This document shows, piece by piece, positions 1 through 7,504 of a stretch of 44,102 bases of DNA. The notes below the pieces were generated by a model. That model was given only the letters and a program-made list of their open reading frames with translations, was not told the origin of the DNA and made no database searches. Source of the stretch: Kiritimatiellia bacterium. GTDB taxonomy: Bacteria; Verrucomicrobiota; Kiritimatiellia; CAIQIC01; Lenti-01. Location of the stretch: NCBI GenBank assembly GCA_017527155.1, contig JAFXQI010000070.1, forward strand, positions 1 to 44,102, read 5' to 3'. Within the stretch, counting starts at the first letter, position 1; each line of letters begins with the position of its first letter. Made by a program: the position numbers and the translations under genes.

Positions 1-1
1 G

Positions 2-454
2 CCGCCTTCCAAGAAATCCCGCAAGAAATCCCACAAGTCCAAACCCGCCCCCGCCCCCGTCACGGAACCCGAACCCGAACCCGCGCCCGAACCCGTCGCG
101 ACTCCCGTTGCGACTCCCGAACCGGCTGATTCTCCCGTGCCCGCCATCGAATCCGAACCCGCCGCCGAACCCATCGCCGATCCGGTCGCCGAACCCGCGC
201 CGGCCGAAGAACCCGCCCCCGCCCCGGTAGCCGCCCCGGCCCCGGAAGCCGGTCCATCCGACGCCGCCGCCAGCACCCTCGTACCGTTTGCGCCCGCCAT
301 CCCCGACCTCCCCGAATCCGCCGAAGACGCCCCCGCCGACGCCCCCGCGCCGGCCGACGAAGCCGCCAGCGCCGCCGCCGCCGAACTTTCCCTGACCGCC
401 CGCCTCTTCGGACCGGACTCCGCCGACGACGCCGCTCCGGCCACGGCCCCGTGA
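2..454 (+). CDS. C-terminal part of a Pro/Ala/Glu-rich low-complexity protein (5' end outside window)
   Basis: The frame is open from the window edge to TGA at 452-454. It begins with a Lys/Ser patch (KKSRKKSHKSK) and then runs through PEPEPAPE-type repeats, with no globular domain visible until a short end (LSLTARLFGPD). Such tails are typical of disordered linkers or nucleic-acid-binding extensions, but no function can be assigned. An internal ATG at 137 also gives an open frame, but the composition is continuous upstream, so I treat this as the tail of a longer gene. The stop overlaps the GTG of the next gene (GTGA), implying translational coupling with the dehydrogenase. A similar Pro/Lys-rich reading frame starts at the other end of the window (43773), but the two are not shown to be related. 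Confidence 0.6.
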   Translation, partial: PPSKKSRKKSHKSKPAPAPVTEPEPEPAPEPVATPVATPEPADSPVPAIESEPAAEPIADPVAEPAPAEEPAPAPVAAPAPEAGPSDAAASTLVPFAPAIPDLPESAEDAPADAPAPADEAASAAAAELSLTARLFGPDSADDAAPATAP

Positions 455-1440
455 CCGCGCCCGCGCCCGAAATCTACTGCTACGAAGCGTTCGCCGAAGA
501 AGCCGAACGCCTCCGCCACTACGCCGACGCCGCCGGCGTCCGCATCGGCCTCACCCCCCTGACCCTCCAGGAAGCCGCCCACGCCGCGCCGCCCGCCCCC
601 GTCATCTCCATCCGCACCCAATCCATCCTCCCGCCCGCATGGGCCCCGTCCCTCGCCGGCATCCTCTCCCGCTCCACGGGCCACGACCACCTCCTCGCCT
701 ACCGCACCGCCCTCCCCCCCGGCGTCCCCTGCCCCGCCCTCGGCTATCTCCCCCGCTACTGCGTCCGCGCCGTCGCCGAACAGGCCCTTCTCCTGACCCT
801 CTCCCTCCTCCGGCACCTCCCCCGGCAGCTCGCCCAGTTCGACCGCTTCAAGCGCGATGACCTCACCGGCTGCGAACTCTCCGGCAGGACCGCGGCCGTC
901 TTCGGCGTCGGCAACATCGGCCACGAAATCCACGCCATCCTCGCCGCCCTCGGCGTCCGCGTTCTCGGCGTCGACCTCGTCCGCCGCCATCCCGACGTCG
1001 CCTACGTCACCCCCGCCGACGCCCTCGCGCAGGCCGACATCCTCCTCTGCGCCATGAACCTCACCCCGGCCAACCGCGGCTACTTCACCCCGGACCTCCT
1101 CCGGACCGCCGCCCGCCATCCCATCCTCGTCAACATCGCCCGCGGCGAACTGACCCCCGCCCTCTCCCTCGAAGCGGCCCTTTCCGCCGGCCACCTCTCC
1201 GGCGCGGCCCTGGACGTCTACAACGAAGAATCCACCCTGGCCCCCGCCCTCCGTTCCGGCGACCCCGCCACCCTCACCGACGACAACCGCGCCCTGCTCC
1301 GCCTCCGTGCCCGGCCCGACGTCATCCTGACCCCGCACAACGCCTTCAACACCCGCGAAGCCGTCGAACGCAAATCCTCCCAATCCATCGAAACCTACCT
1401 CCGCTTCCGCCAGACCGGCTCCTTCCTCTGGCCCGTCTGA
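451..1440 (+). CDS. D-isomer specific 2-hydroxyacid dehydrogenase, NAD-binding
   Basis: This 329-residue protein has the two-domain layout of the D-2-hydroxyacid dehydrogenase family. An N-terminal substrate domain is followed by a Rossmann NAD-binding site, GVGNIGHEIHAILAALG, with GxGxxG near residues 150-155 and an acidic residue (GVDLV) after the second strand. The catalytic Arg lies in VNIARGEL, an acidic segment follows in ALDVYNEES, and the catalytic His is in LTPHNAFNT. The DVYxE and TPHxAF(N/Y)T spellings are closest to D-lactate dehydrogenase-like members, but the substrate cannot be read from sequence. It uses a GTG start overlapping the previous stop (GTGA at 451-454). It is likely cytosolic and the last gene of its operon, since a repeat-bearing gap and convergent genes follow. 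Confidence 0.85.
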   Translation: MTAPAPEIYCYEAFAEEAERLRHYADAAGVRIGLTPLTLQEAAHAAPPAPVISIRTQSILPPAWAPSLAGILSRSTGHDHLLAYRTALPPGVPCPALGYLPRYCVRAVAEQALLLTLSLLRHLPRQLAQFDRFKRDDLTGCELSGRTAAVFGVGNIGHEIHAILAALGVRVLGVDLVRRHPDVAYVTPADALAQADILLCAMNLTPANRGYFTPDLLRTAARHPILVNIARGELTPALSLEAALSAGHLSGAALDVYNEESTLAPALRSGDPATLTDDNRALLRLRARPDVILTPHNAFNTREAVERKSSQSIETYLRFRQTGSFLWPV

Positions 1441-1535
1441 CCCGCCCCATCGCCTTTCCGGGGACGGATTCCGCAGCGGACGCACCGGGCAGGACGTTCA
1501 TGAAACAGTGTTGCCCTTGTTTGCTCTTCCAGGCT

Positions 1536-1568
1536 TGGTGGGGCGAGCTCCCCGAGCGAGCCGCTTGC
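1536..1568. repeat. Partial copy of the GGTGGGGCGAGC inverted-repeat element
   Basis: The stretch TTGGTGGGGCGAGCTCCC and the GCGAGCCGC after it match the left half of the full element at 37651-37724 with a few substitutions. The right half with GCTCGCCCCACC is not present here, so this is a truncated copy. Confidence 0.5.
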
Positions 1569-1645
1569 AGACACCGCTTTTGACTTCGGACGCCGGACGC
1601 CGGACCTGCCGCCCGTGCCAACGGGATGCGCGAAACGCTGGGGAG

Positions 1646-1739
1646 GGTCGCGCTTCCGCGCGACCGGTCATCGAGGACGCGCAGAATCGCGTCCCACCCC
1701 GCGGCGGACGCCCCGGGAGGGTCGCGCTTCCGCACGACC
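1646..1739. repeat. REP-like hairpins (GGTCGCGC-TTCC-GCGCGACC family)
   Basis: Three hairpins occur in a row. The first is a perfect 8-bp stem with a TTCC loop (1646-1665), the second is GGACGCG/CGCGTCC (1675-1694), and the third repeats the first with one mismatch (1720-1739). Each GGTCGCGC arm is preceded by GGGAG. The same unit recurs near 5405, 15852, 17919 and 24467, always outside genes. Confidence 0.75.
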
Positions 1740-1797
1740 ATGGGATCGGAATCCGTCTGGGAGATTGCCGAAAACCGCAACCCGTTTCCCCGGACCG

Positions 1798-2097
1798 TCA
1801 GCGGCCCCGGGGGCGGAGGAGCGTGAGCGTGGCGGCGGTGCCGGTGCGGAGGACGCGGGCGCCGCGGGTGACGTTGCAGAGGCTGCCGCCGATGGCCCGG
1901 GCGGTTTCGCGCTGGGTGTGGCCGTCGGAGAGCATCTTCAGGATGGTCCAGCGGCGGAGCAGGGCGGCGTACTCGGACGGGGTCAGGAGTTCGCCCATCA
2001 CGCGGCGCAGCTGGGCGGGGTCCCGGATGGTGCAGAGGGCGGAGAGCAGTTCGGTTTCGTCCGACGGGGAGGGACGGGTGGGGGTGGGCGCGCTCAC
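1798..2097 (-). CDS. TrpR/YerC-like helix-turn-helix regulator
   Basis: This 99-residue protein matches the Trp repressor superfamily. LSALCTIRDPAQLRRVMGEL is the dimerisation helix region, TPSEYAALLRRWTILKML follows, and the reading-head helix-turn-helix is DGHTQRETARAIGGSLCNVT with the RGARVL ending. It is about the usual length for TrpR/YerC. The GTG start at 2097 overlaps the TGA of the ABC exporter gene (GTGA), so it is translated as the last cistron of the trxB-exporter-regulator run. Effector and targets are unknown; with no trp genes nearby it may be a YerC-type orphan rather than a true tryptophan repressor. A much longer ORF in this frame (to 3705) is only the antisense-frame shadow of the exporter. 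Confidence 0.72.
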   Translation of the reverse strand: MSAPTPTRPSPSDETELLSALCTIRDPAQLRRVMGELLTPSEYAALLRRWTILKMLSDGHTQRETARAIGGSLCNVTRGARVLRTGTAATLTLLRPRGR

Positions 2098-3938
2098 GGG
2101 GTGTCCTGCTTCTCGAACTGCATTTCGTAGAGGTGGCGGTAGATTCCGCCCAGGGCGAGGAGGTCGTCGTGCCGGCCGCGTTCGACGATGCGGCCGTGGT
2201 CGAGGACCAGGATCTGGTCGGCGCGGCGGATGGTCGAAAGGCGGTGGGCGATGGCGAAGACGGTACGGCCCTTCATCGCTTCGTCGAGGGCGTCCTGGAC
2301 GGCGCGCTCGGATTCGGTGTCGAGGGCGCTCGTGGCTTCGTCGAGGATCAGGATGGGCGGGTTCCGCAGCAACGCGCGCGCGATGGCCAGCCGCTGGCGC
2401 TGTCCGCCGGAAAGCAGGGAGCCGCGCTCGGCGATGACGGTGTCGTAGCCCTTGGGCATGGCGAGGATGAAGTCGTGGGCGTGGGCCATCCTGGCGGCGG
2501 CTTCGATCTCGGCGCGGGTGGCGGAGGGGGAGCCGTAGGCGATGTTGGCGGCGACGGTGTCGTTGAAGAGGAAGGTTTCCTGCGTGACGAGCCCGATCTG
2601 CGCGCGGAGGGATTCGAGGGTGCAGCTGCGGACGTCGCGCCCGTCGAGGAGGACGCGCCCGCCGGTGGCGTCGAAGAAGCGCGGGAGGAGGTTGACGAGG
2701 GTGGTCTTGCCGGCGCCGGAGCCGCCGACGAGGGCGACGAGTTCGCCGGCGCGCGCGGAGAGGGTGACGTCGTCGAGGACGGGCGCGGCGCCGGGTTTGT
2801 AGGAGAAGGTGACGCCGTCGAAGCGGATTTCCTTCACGGGCGCGGGCAGCGGCGTGGCGCCGGGGAGGTCGGCGACGGTGTCCTCGGTGTCGAGGATCGC
2901 GAACACGCGCTCGGCGGCGGCGGCGCTCTGCTGGATGACGAGGTGCACGCGGGAGAGTTTCTTGGCCGGGTCGTACATGGCGACCATCGCGACGATGAAC
3001 ACGAGGATGTCTTCGAGCGCAAGCCCCGCGTAGCGGGAGTAGACGAGGATCAGGCACGCGGCGATGACGGAGAACAGCTCCATCAGCGGGTTCACGGCGG
3101 CGCGGGAGGCGACGATCTTGATCTGGCGGCGGAAGAAGTCGGCGTTCTGGCGCGCGAAGCGGTCGAGTTCGCGGTCCTCCATCCCGAAGGCCTTGACGAT
3201 GGCCGCCCCGGCGATCGCTTCCTGCTGGATGCTGGAGAGGTCGGCGATGCGTTCCTGTCCGGCCTTGGCGTGGCGGCGGACACGCTTGCCGAAGAGCATG
3301 ACGGGCAGGATGCACACGGGGAACACCGCCAGGCTGATCAGCGCGAGGCGCAGGTCGGTGATCAGCAGCGCGCAGGCGGCGCCGACGAGCACGAACGGCT
3401 GCTGGACGAGGTCGCAGATGACTTCGGTGATGCTCTTCTCGATGAGCTGCGTGTCGTTGAGCGTGCGCGACATCAGTTCGCCGGTGCGGGAGCCGGTGAA
3501 GTAGAGGAGCGGAAGGTGGAGGATCTTCGAGAACAGCTCGTTGCGCAGCACCATCACGACGCGCTGGGCCACCCATTCGATGAGGTATTTGCTGAAGAAG
3601 AAGCTCAGTCCGCGCAGCAGCGCCAGCAGCACCAGCAGCCCCAGCAGCGCGCCCATCAGCAGCGCCGAGTGGTCCACCCCGCCGCTGTACACGCGGTCGA
3701 TCCACGCCGACACCGCGTCCTGGAGCGCCGTGATGCGGCCGCCGGCGCCGCCGAAGACGTTCGCGACGCCGCTCTTGCCCACCGCCAGCAGGCCGAAGAG
3801 CGATCCGCCGAACATCAGGCCGAACAGGACCGCCAGCAGCAGGCGGCCGGTGTAGGGGCGGCAGAGGGCGAGGAGGCGGCCGTAGAGGCGCTTTTCCTCG
3901 GCGGTGAGACGGCGGTGCTTGGACGAATGGTGGCTCAT
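2094..3938 (-). CDS. ABC exporter, MsbA/LmrA-like half-transporter (fused TMD-NBD)
   Basis: This 614-residue protein has an N-terminal six-helix exporter domain (about residues 20-340, e.g. LLMGALLGLLVLLALLRGL and LISLAVFPVCILPVML). The C-terminal ATPase has Walker A GGSGAGKTT, a Q-loop in GLVTQETFLF, signature LSGGQRQRLAIARAL, Walker B ILILDEATSALD and switch histidine AIAHRLS. The TMD-NBD order and length fit type IV exporters such as MsbA, which flips lipid A, but related lipid or drug exporters look the same. It acts as a homodimer in the inner membrane. The ATG at 3938 overlaps the trxB stop (ATGA), and its own stop overlaps the TrpR-like start. Upstream in-frame sequence to 4979 is rejected because it overlaps trxB. 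Confidence 0.9.
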   Translation of the reverse strand: MSHHSSKHRRLTAEEKRLYGRLLALCRPYTGRLLLAVLFGLMFGGSLFGLLAVGKSGVANVFGGAGGRITALQDAVSAWIDRVYSGGVDHSALLMGALLGLLVLLALLRGLSFFFSKYLIEWVAQRVVMVLRNELFSKILHLPLLYFTGSRTGELMSRTLNDTQLIEKSITEVICDLVQQPFVLVGAACALLITDLRLALISLAVFPVCILPVMLFGKRVRRHAKAGQERIADLSSIQQEAIAGAAIVKAFGMEDRELDRFARQNADFFRRQIKIVASRAAVNPLMELFSVIAACLILVYSRYAGLALEDILVFIVAMVAMYDPAKKLSRVHLVIQQSAAAAERVFAILDTEDTVADLPGATPLPAPVKEIRFDGVTFSYKPGAAPVLDDVTLSARAGELVALVGGSGAGKTTLVNLLPRFFDATGGRVLLDGRDVRSCTLESLRAQIGLVTQETFLFNDTVAANIAYGSPSATRAEIEAAARMAHAHDFILAMPKGYDTVIAERGSLLSGGQRQRLAIARALLRNPPILILDEATSALDTESERAVQDALDEAMKGRTVFAIAHRLSTIRRADQILVLDHGRIVERGRHDDLLALGGIYRHLYEMQFEKQDTP

Positions 3939-4855
3939 GGCGCGGACTCCAGGTAGCGGATGGCTTCCATGCCGGCGCGGCAGCCCGAACCGGCCGCGGA
4001 CACCGCCTGGCGGTACACCGGGTCCGCCACGTCGCCCGCGATGAACACGCCGGGCAGCGACGAGAACACGCCGTCCGCTTCGAGATAGCCCTGCGCGTCC
4101 GTCGCCAGCACCGACGAGAAGAGCGCCGAGGTCGGCACCAGCCCGATCGCCACGAACAGCCCCGCCGCCGGCAGCGTCTCCTCCGCGCCGGACGCCGTGT
4201 CGCGCAGGCGCAGGGCCGCGAGCCTGCCGTCCGCCGCGTCGAGGGCCGCGACGGTGCGGTTCCAGCGGACCGTGATCTTCGGGTCCGCCAGCACGCGGTC
4301 GGCCTGGATCTTCGAGGCGCGGAGCGCGTCGCGGCGGTGGACGAGGGTCACCGACGACGCCATCCGCGCGAGGAACAGCGCCTCCTCGCACGCCGTATCG
4401 CCGCCGCCCACCACCGCCACGGGCTTGTTGCGGAAGAACGCGCCGTCGCAGGTCGCGCAGTAGGACACCCCGTGGCCCGCCAGCTCCGCCTCGCCGGGCA
4501 CGCCGAGGGGACGGTGCGCGGCGCCCGTCGCGATGACGGCCGCGGCGGCTTCCAGCGTTTCGCCGTCGTCGAGCGTCAGCAGCGCCCCGCCGCCGTCGCG
4601 CGGTGCGAAGGCCGTCACCGTCGCCCCGCGGTACGCCGCGCCGAAGCGCTCCGCCTGGCGGCGCAGGTTGTCGATGAACTCGAATCCGCCGATCCCGTCG
4701 GGGAAACCGGGAATGTTCTCGATCCGCGGCGTGTTGACCAGCGGCCCGCCCGGTGCGGGGCCTTCGAGGACGAGGGGGGCGAGGCCGGCGCGCGCGGCAT
4801 AGAGGGCGGCGGTGAGACCGGCGGGACCGGATCCGATGACGACGAGCGTTTTCAT
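3935..4855 (-). CDS. trxB: Thioredoxin reductase
   Basis: This 306-residue FAD/NADPH enzyme reduces thioredoxin in the cytosol. FAD-binding GSGPAGLTAALYAARAG lies at residues 8-24, the redox-active pair is CATC (Cys133, Cys136, followed by D), the NADPH-site GGGDTACEEA is near 155-165, and the second FAD motif is FIAGDV near the end. Length and motif order match low-molecular-weight bacterial TrxR. The start at 4855 is chosen because the FAD motif follows directly and a TATGGT box sits 7 bases upstream; a nearby upstream in-frame ATG is less likely. It is the first gene of a coupled run with the ABC exporter and TrpR-like genes. Six copies of the TTTTCCAAT palindrome lie just upstream of its promoter, so redox or stress-linked control is possible but inferred. 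Confidence 0.93.
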   Translation of the reverse strand: MKTLVVIGSGPAGLTAALYAARAGLAPLVLEGPAPGGPLVNTPRIENIPGFPDGIGGFEFIDNLRRQAERFGAAYRGATVTAFAPRDGGGALLTLDDGETLEAAAAVIATGAAHRPLGVPGEAELAGHGVSYCATCDGAFFRNKPVAVVGGGDTACEEALFLARMASSVTLVHRRDALRASKIQADRVLADPKITVRWNRTVAALDAADGRLAALRLRDTASGAEETLPAAGLFVAIGLVPTSALFSSVLATDAQGYLEADGVFSSLPGVFIAGDVADPVYRQAVSAAGSGCRAGMEAIRYLESAP

Positions 4856-4862
4856 GCCCCGA

Positions 4863-4892
4863 ACCATACCATCCCCCACCCTCCCGCCGCAA
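4863..4892 (-). promoter_or_regulatory. Putative trxB promoter, leaderless geometry
   Basis: On the minus strand TTGCGG is followed by an 18-base spacer and TATGGT, with only 7 bases between the -10 box and the ATG. The -35 match is weak; the call rests on the -10 box and on the same geometry at other genes here. Confidence 0.4.
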
Positions 4893-4920
4893 CCGCAACG
4901 TGCCGGACGCCATGGCGGAT

Positions 4921-5073
4921 TTTTCCAATGGTTGGAAAAAGTTTTCCAATGGTTGGAAAATCCGGCCCGGTTTTTCCAATGGTTGGAAAAAAATTTTCCA
5001 ATGGTTGGAAAAATTTGTCCGTTTTTTCCAATGATTGGAAAAATTTTTGCCTGGTTTTCCAATGATTGGAAAA
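4921..5073 (-). promoter_or_regulatory. Six-copy phased palindrome array upstream of trxB (TTTTCCAATNATTGGAAAA)
   Basis: Six 19-bp palindromes start at 4921, 4942, 4972, 4994, 5024 and 5055. The start-to-start spacing is 21, 30, 22, 30 and 31 bases, so all lie on about the same face of the helix. The four gene-proximal copies read TTTTCCAACCATTGGAAAA on the trxB strand and the two distal ones TTTTCCAATCATTGGAAAA. The array ends about 30 bases upstream of the putative trxB -35 box. The arms (TTTTCCAA/TTGGAAAA) suit a dimeric DNA-binding protein. Related arrays occur at 24619 and 34950. Confidence 0.8.
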
Positions 5074-5186
5074 ATTTTTCCGGGTCCGGCGCCCGGTCCT
5101 CCCGCGCCGGTTTCCCTCCCCCGCGCCCTGGACAGGAAGAAGCCCCCGGGAACTTCGCAATCGCCTGGTTTCCGAGGGCTTCAAGA

Positions 5187-5262
5187 TGGTAGAGGCGGAG
5201 GGGCTCGAACCCACGACCCGCTGATTAAGAGTCAGCTGCTCTTCCAACTGAGCTACGCCTCC
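5187..5262 (-). tRNA. tRNA-Lys (anticodon CTT)
   Basis: The 76-base minus-strand sequence folds as a cloverleaf. The acceptor is GGAGGCG with CGCCTCT (terminal G-U), the D arm is GCTC/GAGC, and the anticodon stem is GCTGA/TCAGC with loop CTCTTAA, giving anticodon CTT. The T loop is TTCGAGC and the discriminator is A, with CCA encoded in the gene. The T stem has one T-T mismatch. It reads AAG lysine codons. Confidence 0.95.
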
Positions 5263-5278
5263 ATCAAAGTCGCGGGGC

Positions 5279-5306
5279 AGGATACTCCCTCGGCGCCGTC
5301 CGTCAA
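5279..5306 (-). promoter_or_regulatory. Promoter for tRNA-Lys
   Basis: On the minus strand TTGACG, a 16-base spacer and TATCCT precede the tRNA 5' end by 16 bases. This is a good sigma70-type match. Confidence 0.6.
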
Positions 5307-5404
5307 GCCTTTTTTCCGGAAATCCGCATGGGCGGGGGCATCTCCGTTTCGTGATCCCCGGGACGGAGGAGGGAAACTCCGATGCGGACGTTCCCCTCCC
5401 CGAA

Positions 5405-5466
5405 GGTCGCGCCGAAGCGCGGCCCCGGTGCGCTCTCCACGGGGAGGGACGGGCTTCTGCGCGTCC
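5405..5466. repeat. REP-like two-hairpin repeat
   Basis: GGTCGCGCCGAAGCGCGGCC forms the left hairpin. The shared linker TGCGCTCTCCACGGGGAGGG is followed by a degenerate right hairpin ending GCGCGTCC. It lies between the divergent tRNA-Lys and tolB promoters. The full version is at 15852-15916. Confidence 0.7.
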
Positions 5467-5533
5467 GCAATGGAAGTTGTATCCAAAGTCGCAATCCCGT
5501 CCTGCCCCCCCGTGTATTCCCTGCATTCCGGGA

Positions 5534-5561
5534 TTGCATCCGCGGCATCCCGGCGTATGAT
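5534..5561 (+). promoter_or_regulatory. Putative tolB promoter
   Basis: TTGCAT, a 16-base spacer and TATGAT lie 34 bases before the tolB ATG. A Shine-Dalgarno-like AAGGA follows just before the start. Confidence 0.55.
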
Positions 5562-5595
5562 GCGCGCATTGTTTTACCCACTCCAAGGACCCTCC

Positions 5596-6804
5596 ATGCG
5601 TTTGTTTTCCATCCTGCTGTCCGTCCTCCTCGCCCTCGCGGCGGGGTTCGTGCCCGTGTCCTCGCGCGCCGAGCCCATCCGCGTCGTCAAGTCCGCCGGC
5701 GAGAAGATCGCCGTGGACGCGTCCGGACTCCAGGCCGCCGGCCCCGCCGCCGCCGTCATGAAGCAGACCCTCGTCGACGACATCGTCCGCAGCGGCTGGC
5801 TGGGGCTCGGCGCGCCGGGGCGGTCCGCCATCACGCTGCGCGGGACCGCGACCGACGCCGGCGGGCAACTCCGCTTCGCGTGCACGGCGACCGATGCCGG
5901 CGGCAATGCCTTCATCAACGGCACCTACACGGTTCCCTCCGGCCAGGCCGTCGCCCTCGCCCACCAGGTGGCGGACGACCTCGTGCGCAAGGTCACCGGC
6001 AAGCCGACGTTCTTCCTGGCGAAGCTGGCGCTGGTCGGCAGCCAGTCCGGCGCCCGCGAGCTCTATCTCGCCGACTCCTCCTGCCAGACCTTCACCCAGG
6101 TCACCCGCGACCGCGCCGGCGCCGTCAAGCCGCGCTGGTCCCCGGACAACCGCCTCCTGTCGTACACGTCCTTCATCAAGCGCTATCCCGACGTCTACAC
6201 CATCGACCTCTCCACCGGCAGCCGCAACCGCGTCGCGGCCTATCCCGGCGTCAATTCCGGCGGCGCCATCTCCCCCGACGGCCGCAGCATGGCGCTGGTC
6301 CTCTCCAAGGACGGCAATCCCGACCTCTACGTGCTGAACCTCGCCTCGCGCAGCCTGACCCGCCTGACCCGCACGCCGACCGCCGTCGAAGGCTCCCCCG
6401 CTTGGTCCCCCGACGGCTCGCAGATCGTCTACGTCTCCGACGCCTCCGGCTCCCCGCAGCTGTGGATCGTCTCCGCGCGCGGCGGCGCGCCCTCGCGCCT
6501 CACCACGACCGGCCTACAGAACGCGGCCCCCGACTGGGGACCCAACGGCCTGATCGCCTGCCAGTCGCTGGTGGGCGGCAGGTTCCAGATCGCGCTCATC
6601 GACCCCAAGACCAAGGCCAGCCGCATCATCACCGACTACCAGGCCGCCTACGAAGACCCCTCCTGGGCCCCCGACGGACGCCACATCGCCTGCTCCCGGG
6701 CCGTCGGCTACCAATATTCCATTTGCCTGCTTGACACCATGGGCGATCCGCCCGTAGTCTTGACCAAAACCGGGGACTGGCGCACCCCCGCCTGGCAGCA
6801 CTGA
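5596..6804 (+). CDS. tolB: TolB, periplasmic beta-propeller of the Tol-Pal system
   Basis: This 402-residue protein has a signal peptide (MRLFSILLSVLLALAAG, cleavage near SSRAEP) and an N-terminal TolB domain. A C-terminal propeller shows the typical repeats: KPRWSPDNRLLSYTS, GGAISPDGRSMALV, SPAWSPDGSQIVYVSD and DPSWAPDGRHIACS. TolB works in the periplasm with Pal and the TolQRA motor to keep the outer membrane tied to the cell wall during division. The start at 5596 is chosen for the signal peptide and the AAGGA upstream; the frame is open much further upstream, but that extension has no signal peptide and covers the repeat. pal follows after 59 bases; tolQRA are not in the window. Confidence 0.92.
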   Translation: MRLFSILLSVLLALAAGFVPVSSRAEPIRVVKSAGEKIAVDASGLQAAGPAAAVMKQTLVDDIVRSGWLGLGAPGRSAITLRGTATDAGGQLRFACTATDAGGNAFINGTYTVPSGQAVALAHQVADDLVRKVTGKPTFFLAKLALVGSQSGARELYLADSSCQTFTQVTRDRAGAVKPRWSPDNRLLSYTSFIKRYPDVYTIDLSTGSRNRVAAYPGVNSGGAISPDGRSMALVLSKDGNPDLYVLNLASRSLTRLTRTPTAVEGSPAWSPDGSQIVYVSDASGSPQLWIVSARGGAPSRLTTTGLQNAAPDWGPNGLIACQSLVGGRFQIALIDPKTKASRIITDYQAAYEDPSWAPDGRHIACSRAVGYQYSICLLDTMGDPPVVLTKTGDWRTPAWQH

Positions 6805-6863
6805 CCGCCGCCGGCCGTCCGCCCCGGAAAACCATTTCAAAAAACACAGGAGAACCAGAAAAC

Positions 6864-7439
6864 ATGAATAACCGTTGGATCCTTCTCGGCCTCGTGGCCC
6901 TGACCGTCGCCTCCCTCGCCACCGGCTGCCGGACCAAGAAACCGGGCATCAACCCCAACGCCACCGGCTACGAAACCGACGGCGTCGGCTTCGGTTCCGA
7001 CCAGCTCATCATCGGCTACGACGAAAACGGGAATCCCATCTACGCCGATTCCGCTTCCACGGATGCCGGCATGATGCGTCTCGACGGCGAAGTCGTCGGC
7101 GCCGGCCAGTTCCAGCCCGTCTTCTTCGACTACGACAGCCCGCGGCTGAATCCGGCCGAACAGGCCAAGATCGACATGGTCGTCGCCTGCCTCCAGCAGA
7201 ACCCGACCTACGGCGTCATCGTCGAAGGGCACTGCGACGAACGCGGCTCGAACGAATACAACCTCGCGCTCGGCGAACGCCGCGCCCTGGCGGTCCGCGC
7301 CGCCATCATCTCGGCGGGCATCGACGGCACGCGCGTCCAGACCAGCTCCCGCGGCGAAGAAGCCCCCGCCGCCATGGGCCACGACGAATCGTCCTGGAGC
7401 CAGAACCGCCGCGCCGAGTTCGTCTTCACCCAGCTGTAA
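6864..7439 (+). CDS. pal: Pal, peptidoglycan-associated OmpA-family lipoprotein
   Basis: This 191-residue lipoprotein has a signal peptide ending in lipobox LATGC (Cys at about residue 22) and a short linker. Its C-terminal OmpA-like domain starts with VFFDYDSPRLNPAEQAKID. The peptidoglycan-binding core is VEGHCDERGSNEYNLALGERRA, shown here as two adjoining parts: VEGHCDERGS, then NEYNLALGERRA. The end is SQNRRAEFVF. These are diagnostic Pal motifs, including the NxxLGxRRA helix and the Asp/Arg pair that bind diaminopimelate. CAGGAG upstream supports the ATG. It sits in the outer membrane and partners TolB encoded just upstream; a strong hairpin terminator follows. Confidence 0.93.
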   Translation: MNNRWILLGLVALTVASLATGCRTKKPGINPNATGYETDGVGFGSDQLIIGYDENGNPIYADSASTDAGMMRLDGEVVGAGQFQPVFFDYDSPRLNPAEQAKIDMVVACLQQNPTYGVIVEGHCDERGSNEYNLALGERRALAVRAAIISAGIDGTRVQTSSRGEEAPAAMGHDESSWSQNRRAEFVFTQL

Positions 7440-7461
7440 TCCCCCATCCATCCCCCCCACC

Positions 7462-7491
7462 GCCCGCCGCTCCCTGGCGGGCGTTTTTTTT
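7462..7491 (+). terminator. Rho-independent terminator after pal
   Basis: GCCCGCC, a loop of seven bases, GGCGGGC and then a run of eight T (7484-7491) form a strong terminator 22 bases after the pal stop. The minus-strand HAD gene ends close by at 7505. Confidence 0.88.
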
Positions 7492-7504
7492 CGGGCGCGT
7501 CACT

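Larger units (their letters stand above)
1441..1797. other. Convergent intergenic gap with repeat remnants
   Basis: No credible gene is seen; the ORFs here are high-GC shadows built on repeats. The gap lies between two convergent genes. It carries a partial copy of the GTGGTGGGGCGAGC element (about 1536-1568) and three hairpins of the GGTCGCGC family (1646-1739). Confidence 0.6.

Noticed and set aside
1798-3705. A 635-residue minus-strand protein ending in the TrpR-like domain.
   Set aside because: Only the last 99 residues have protein character. The rest is the Arg-rich out-of-frame reading of the ABC exporter.
4921-5073. The regularly spaced repeats looked like a CRISPR array.
   Set aside because: Repeats are 19-bp palindromes separated by only 2-12 bases; spacers are far too short, and no cas genes are present.
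5035-5595. Possible N-terminal extension of TolB.
   Set aside because: It runs through the tRNA-Lys and the REP-like repeat, and would bury the signal peptide at 5596.
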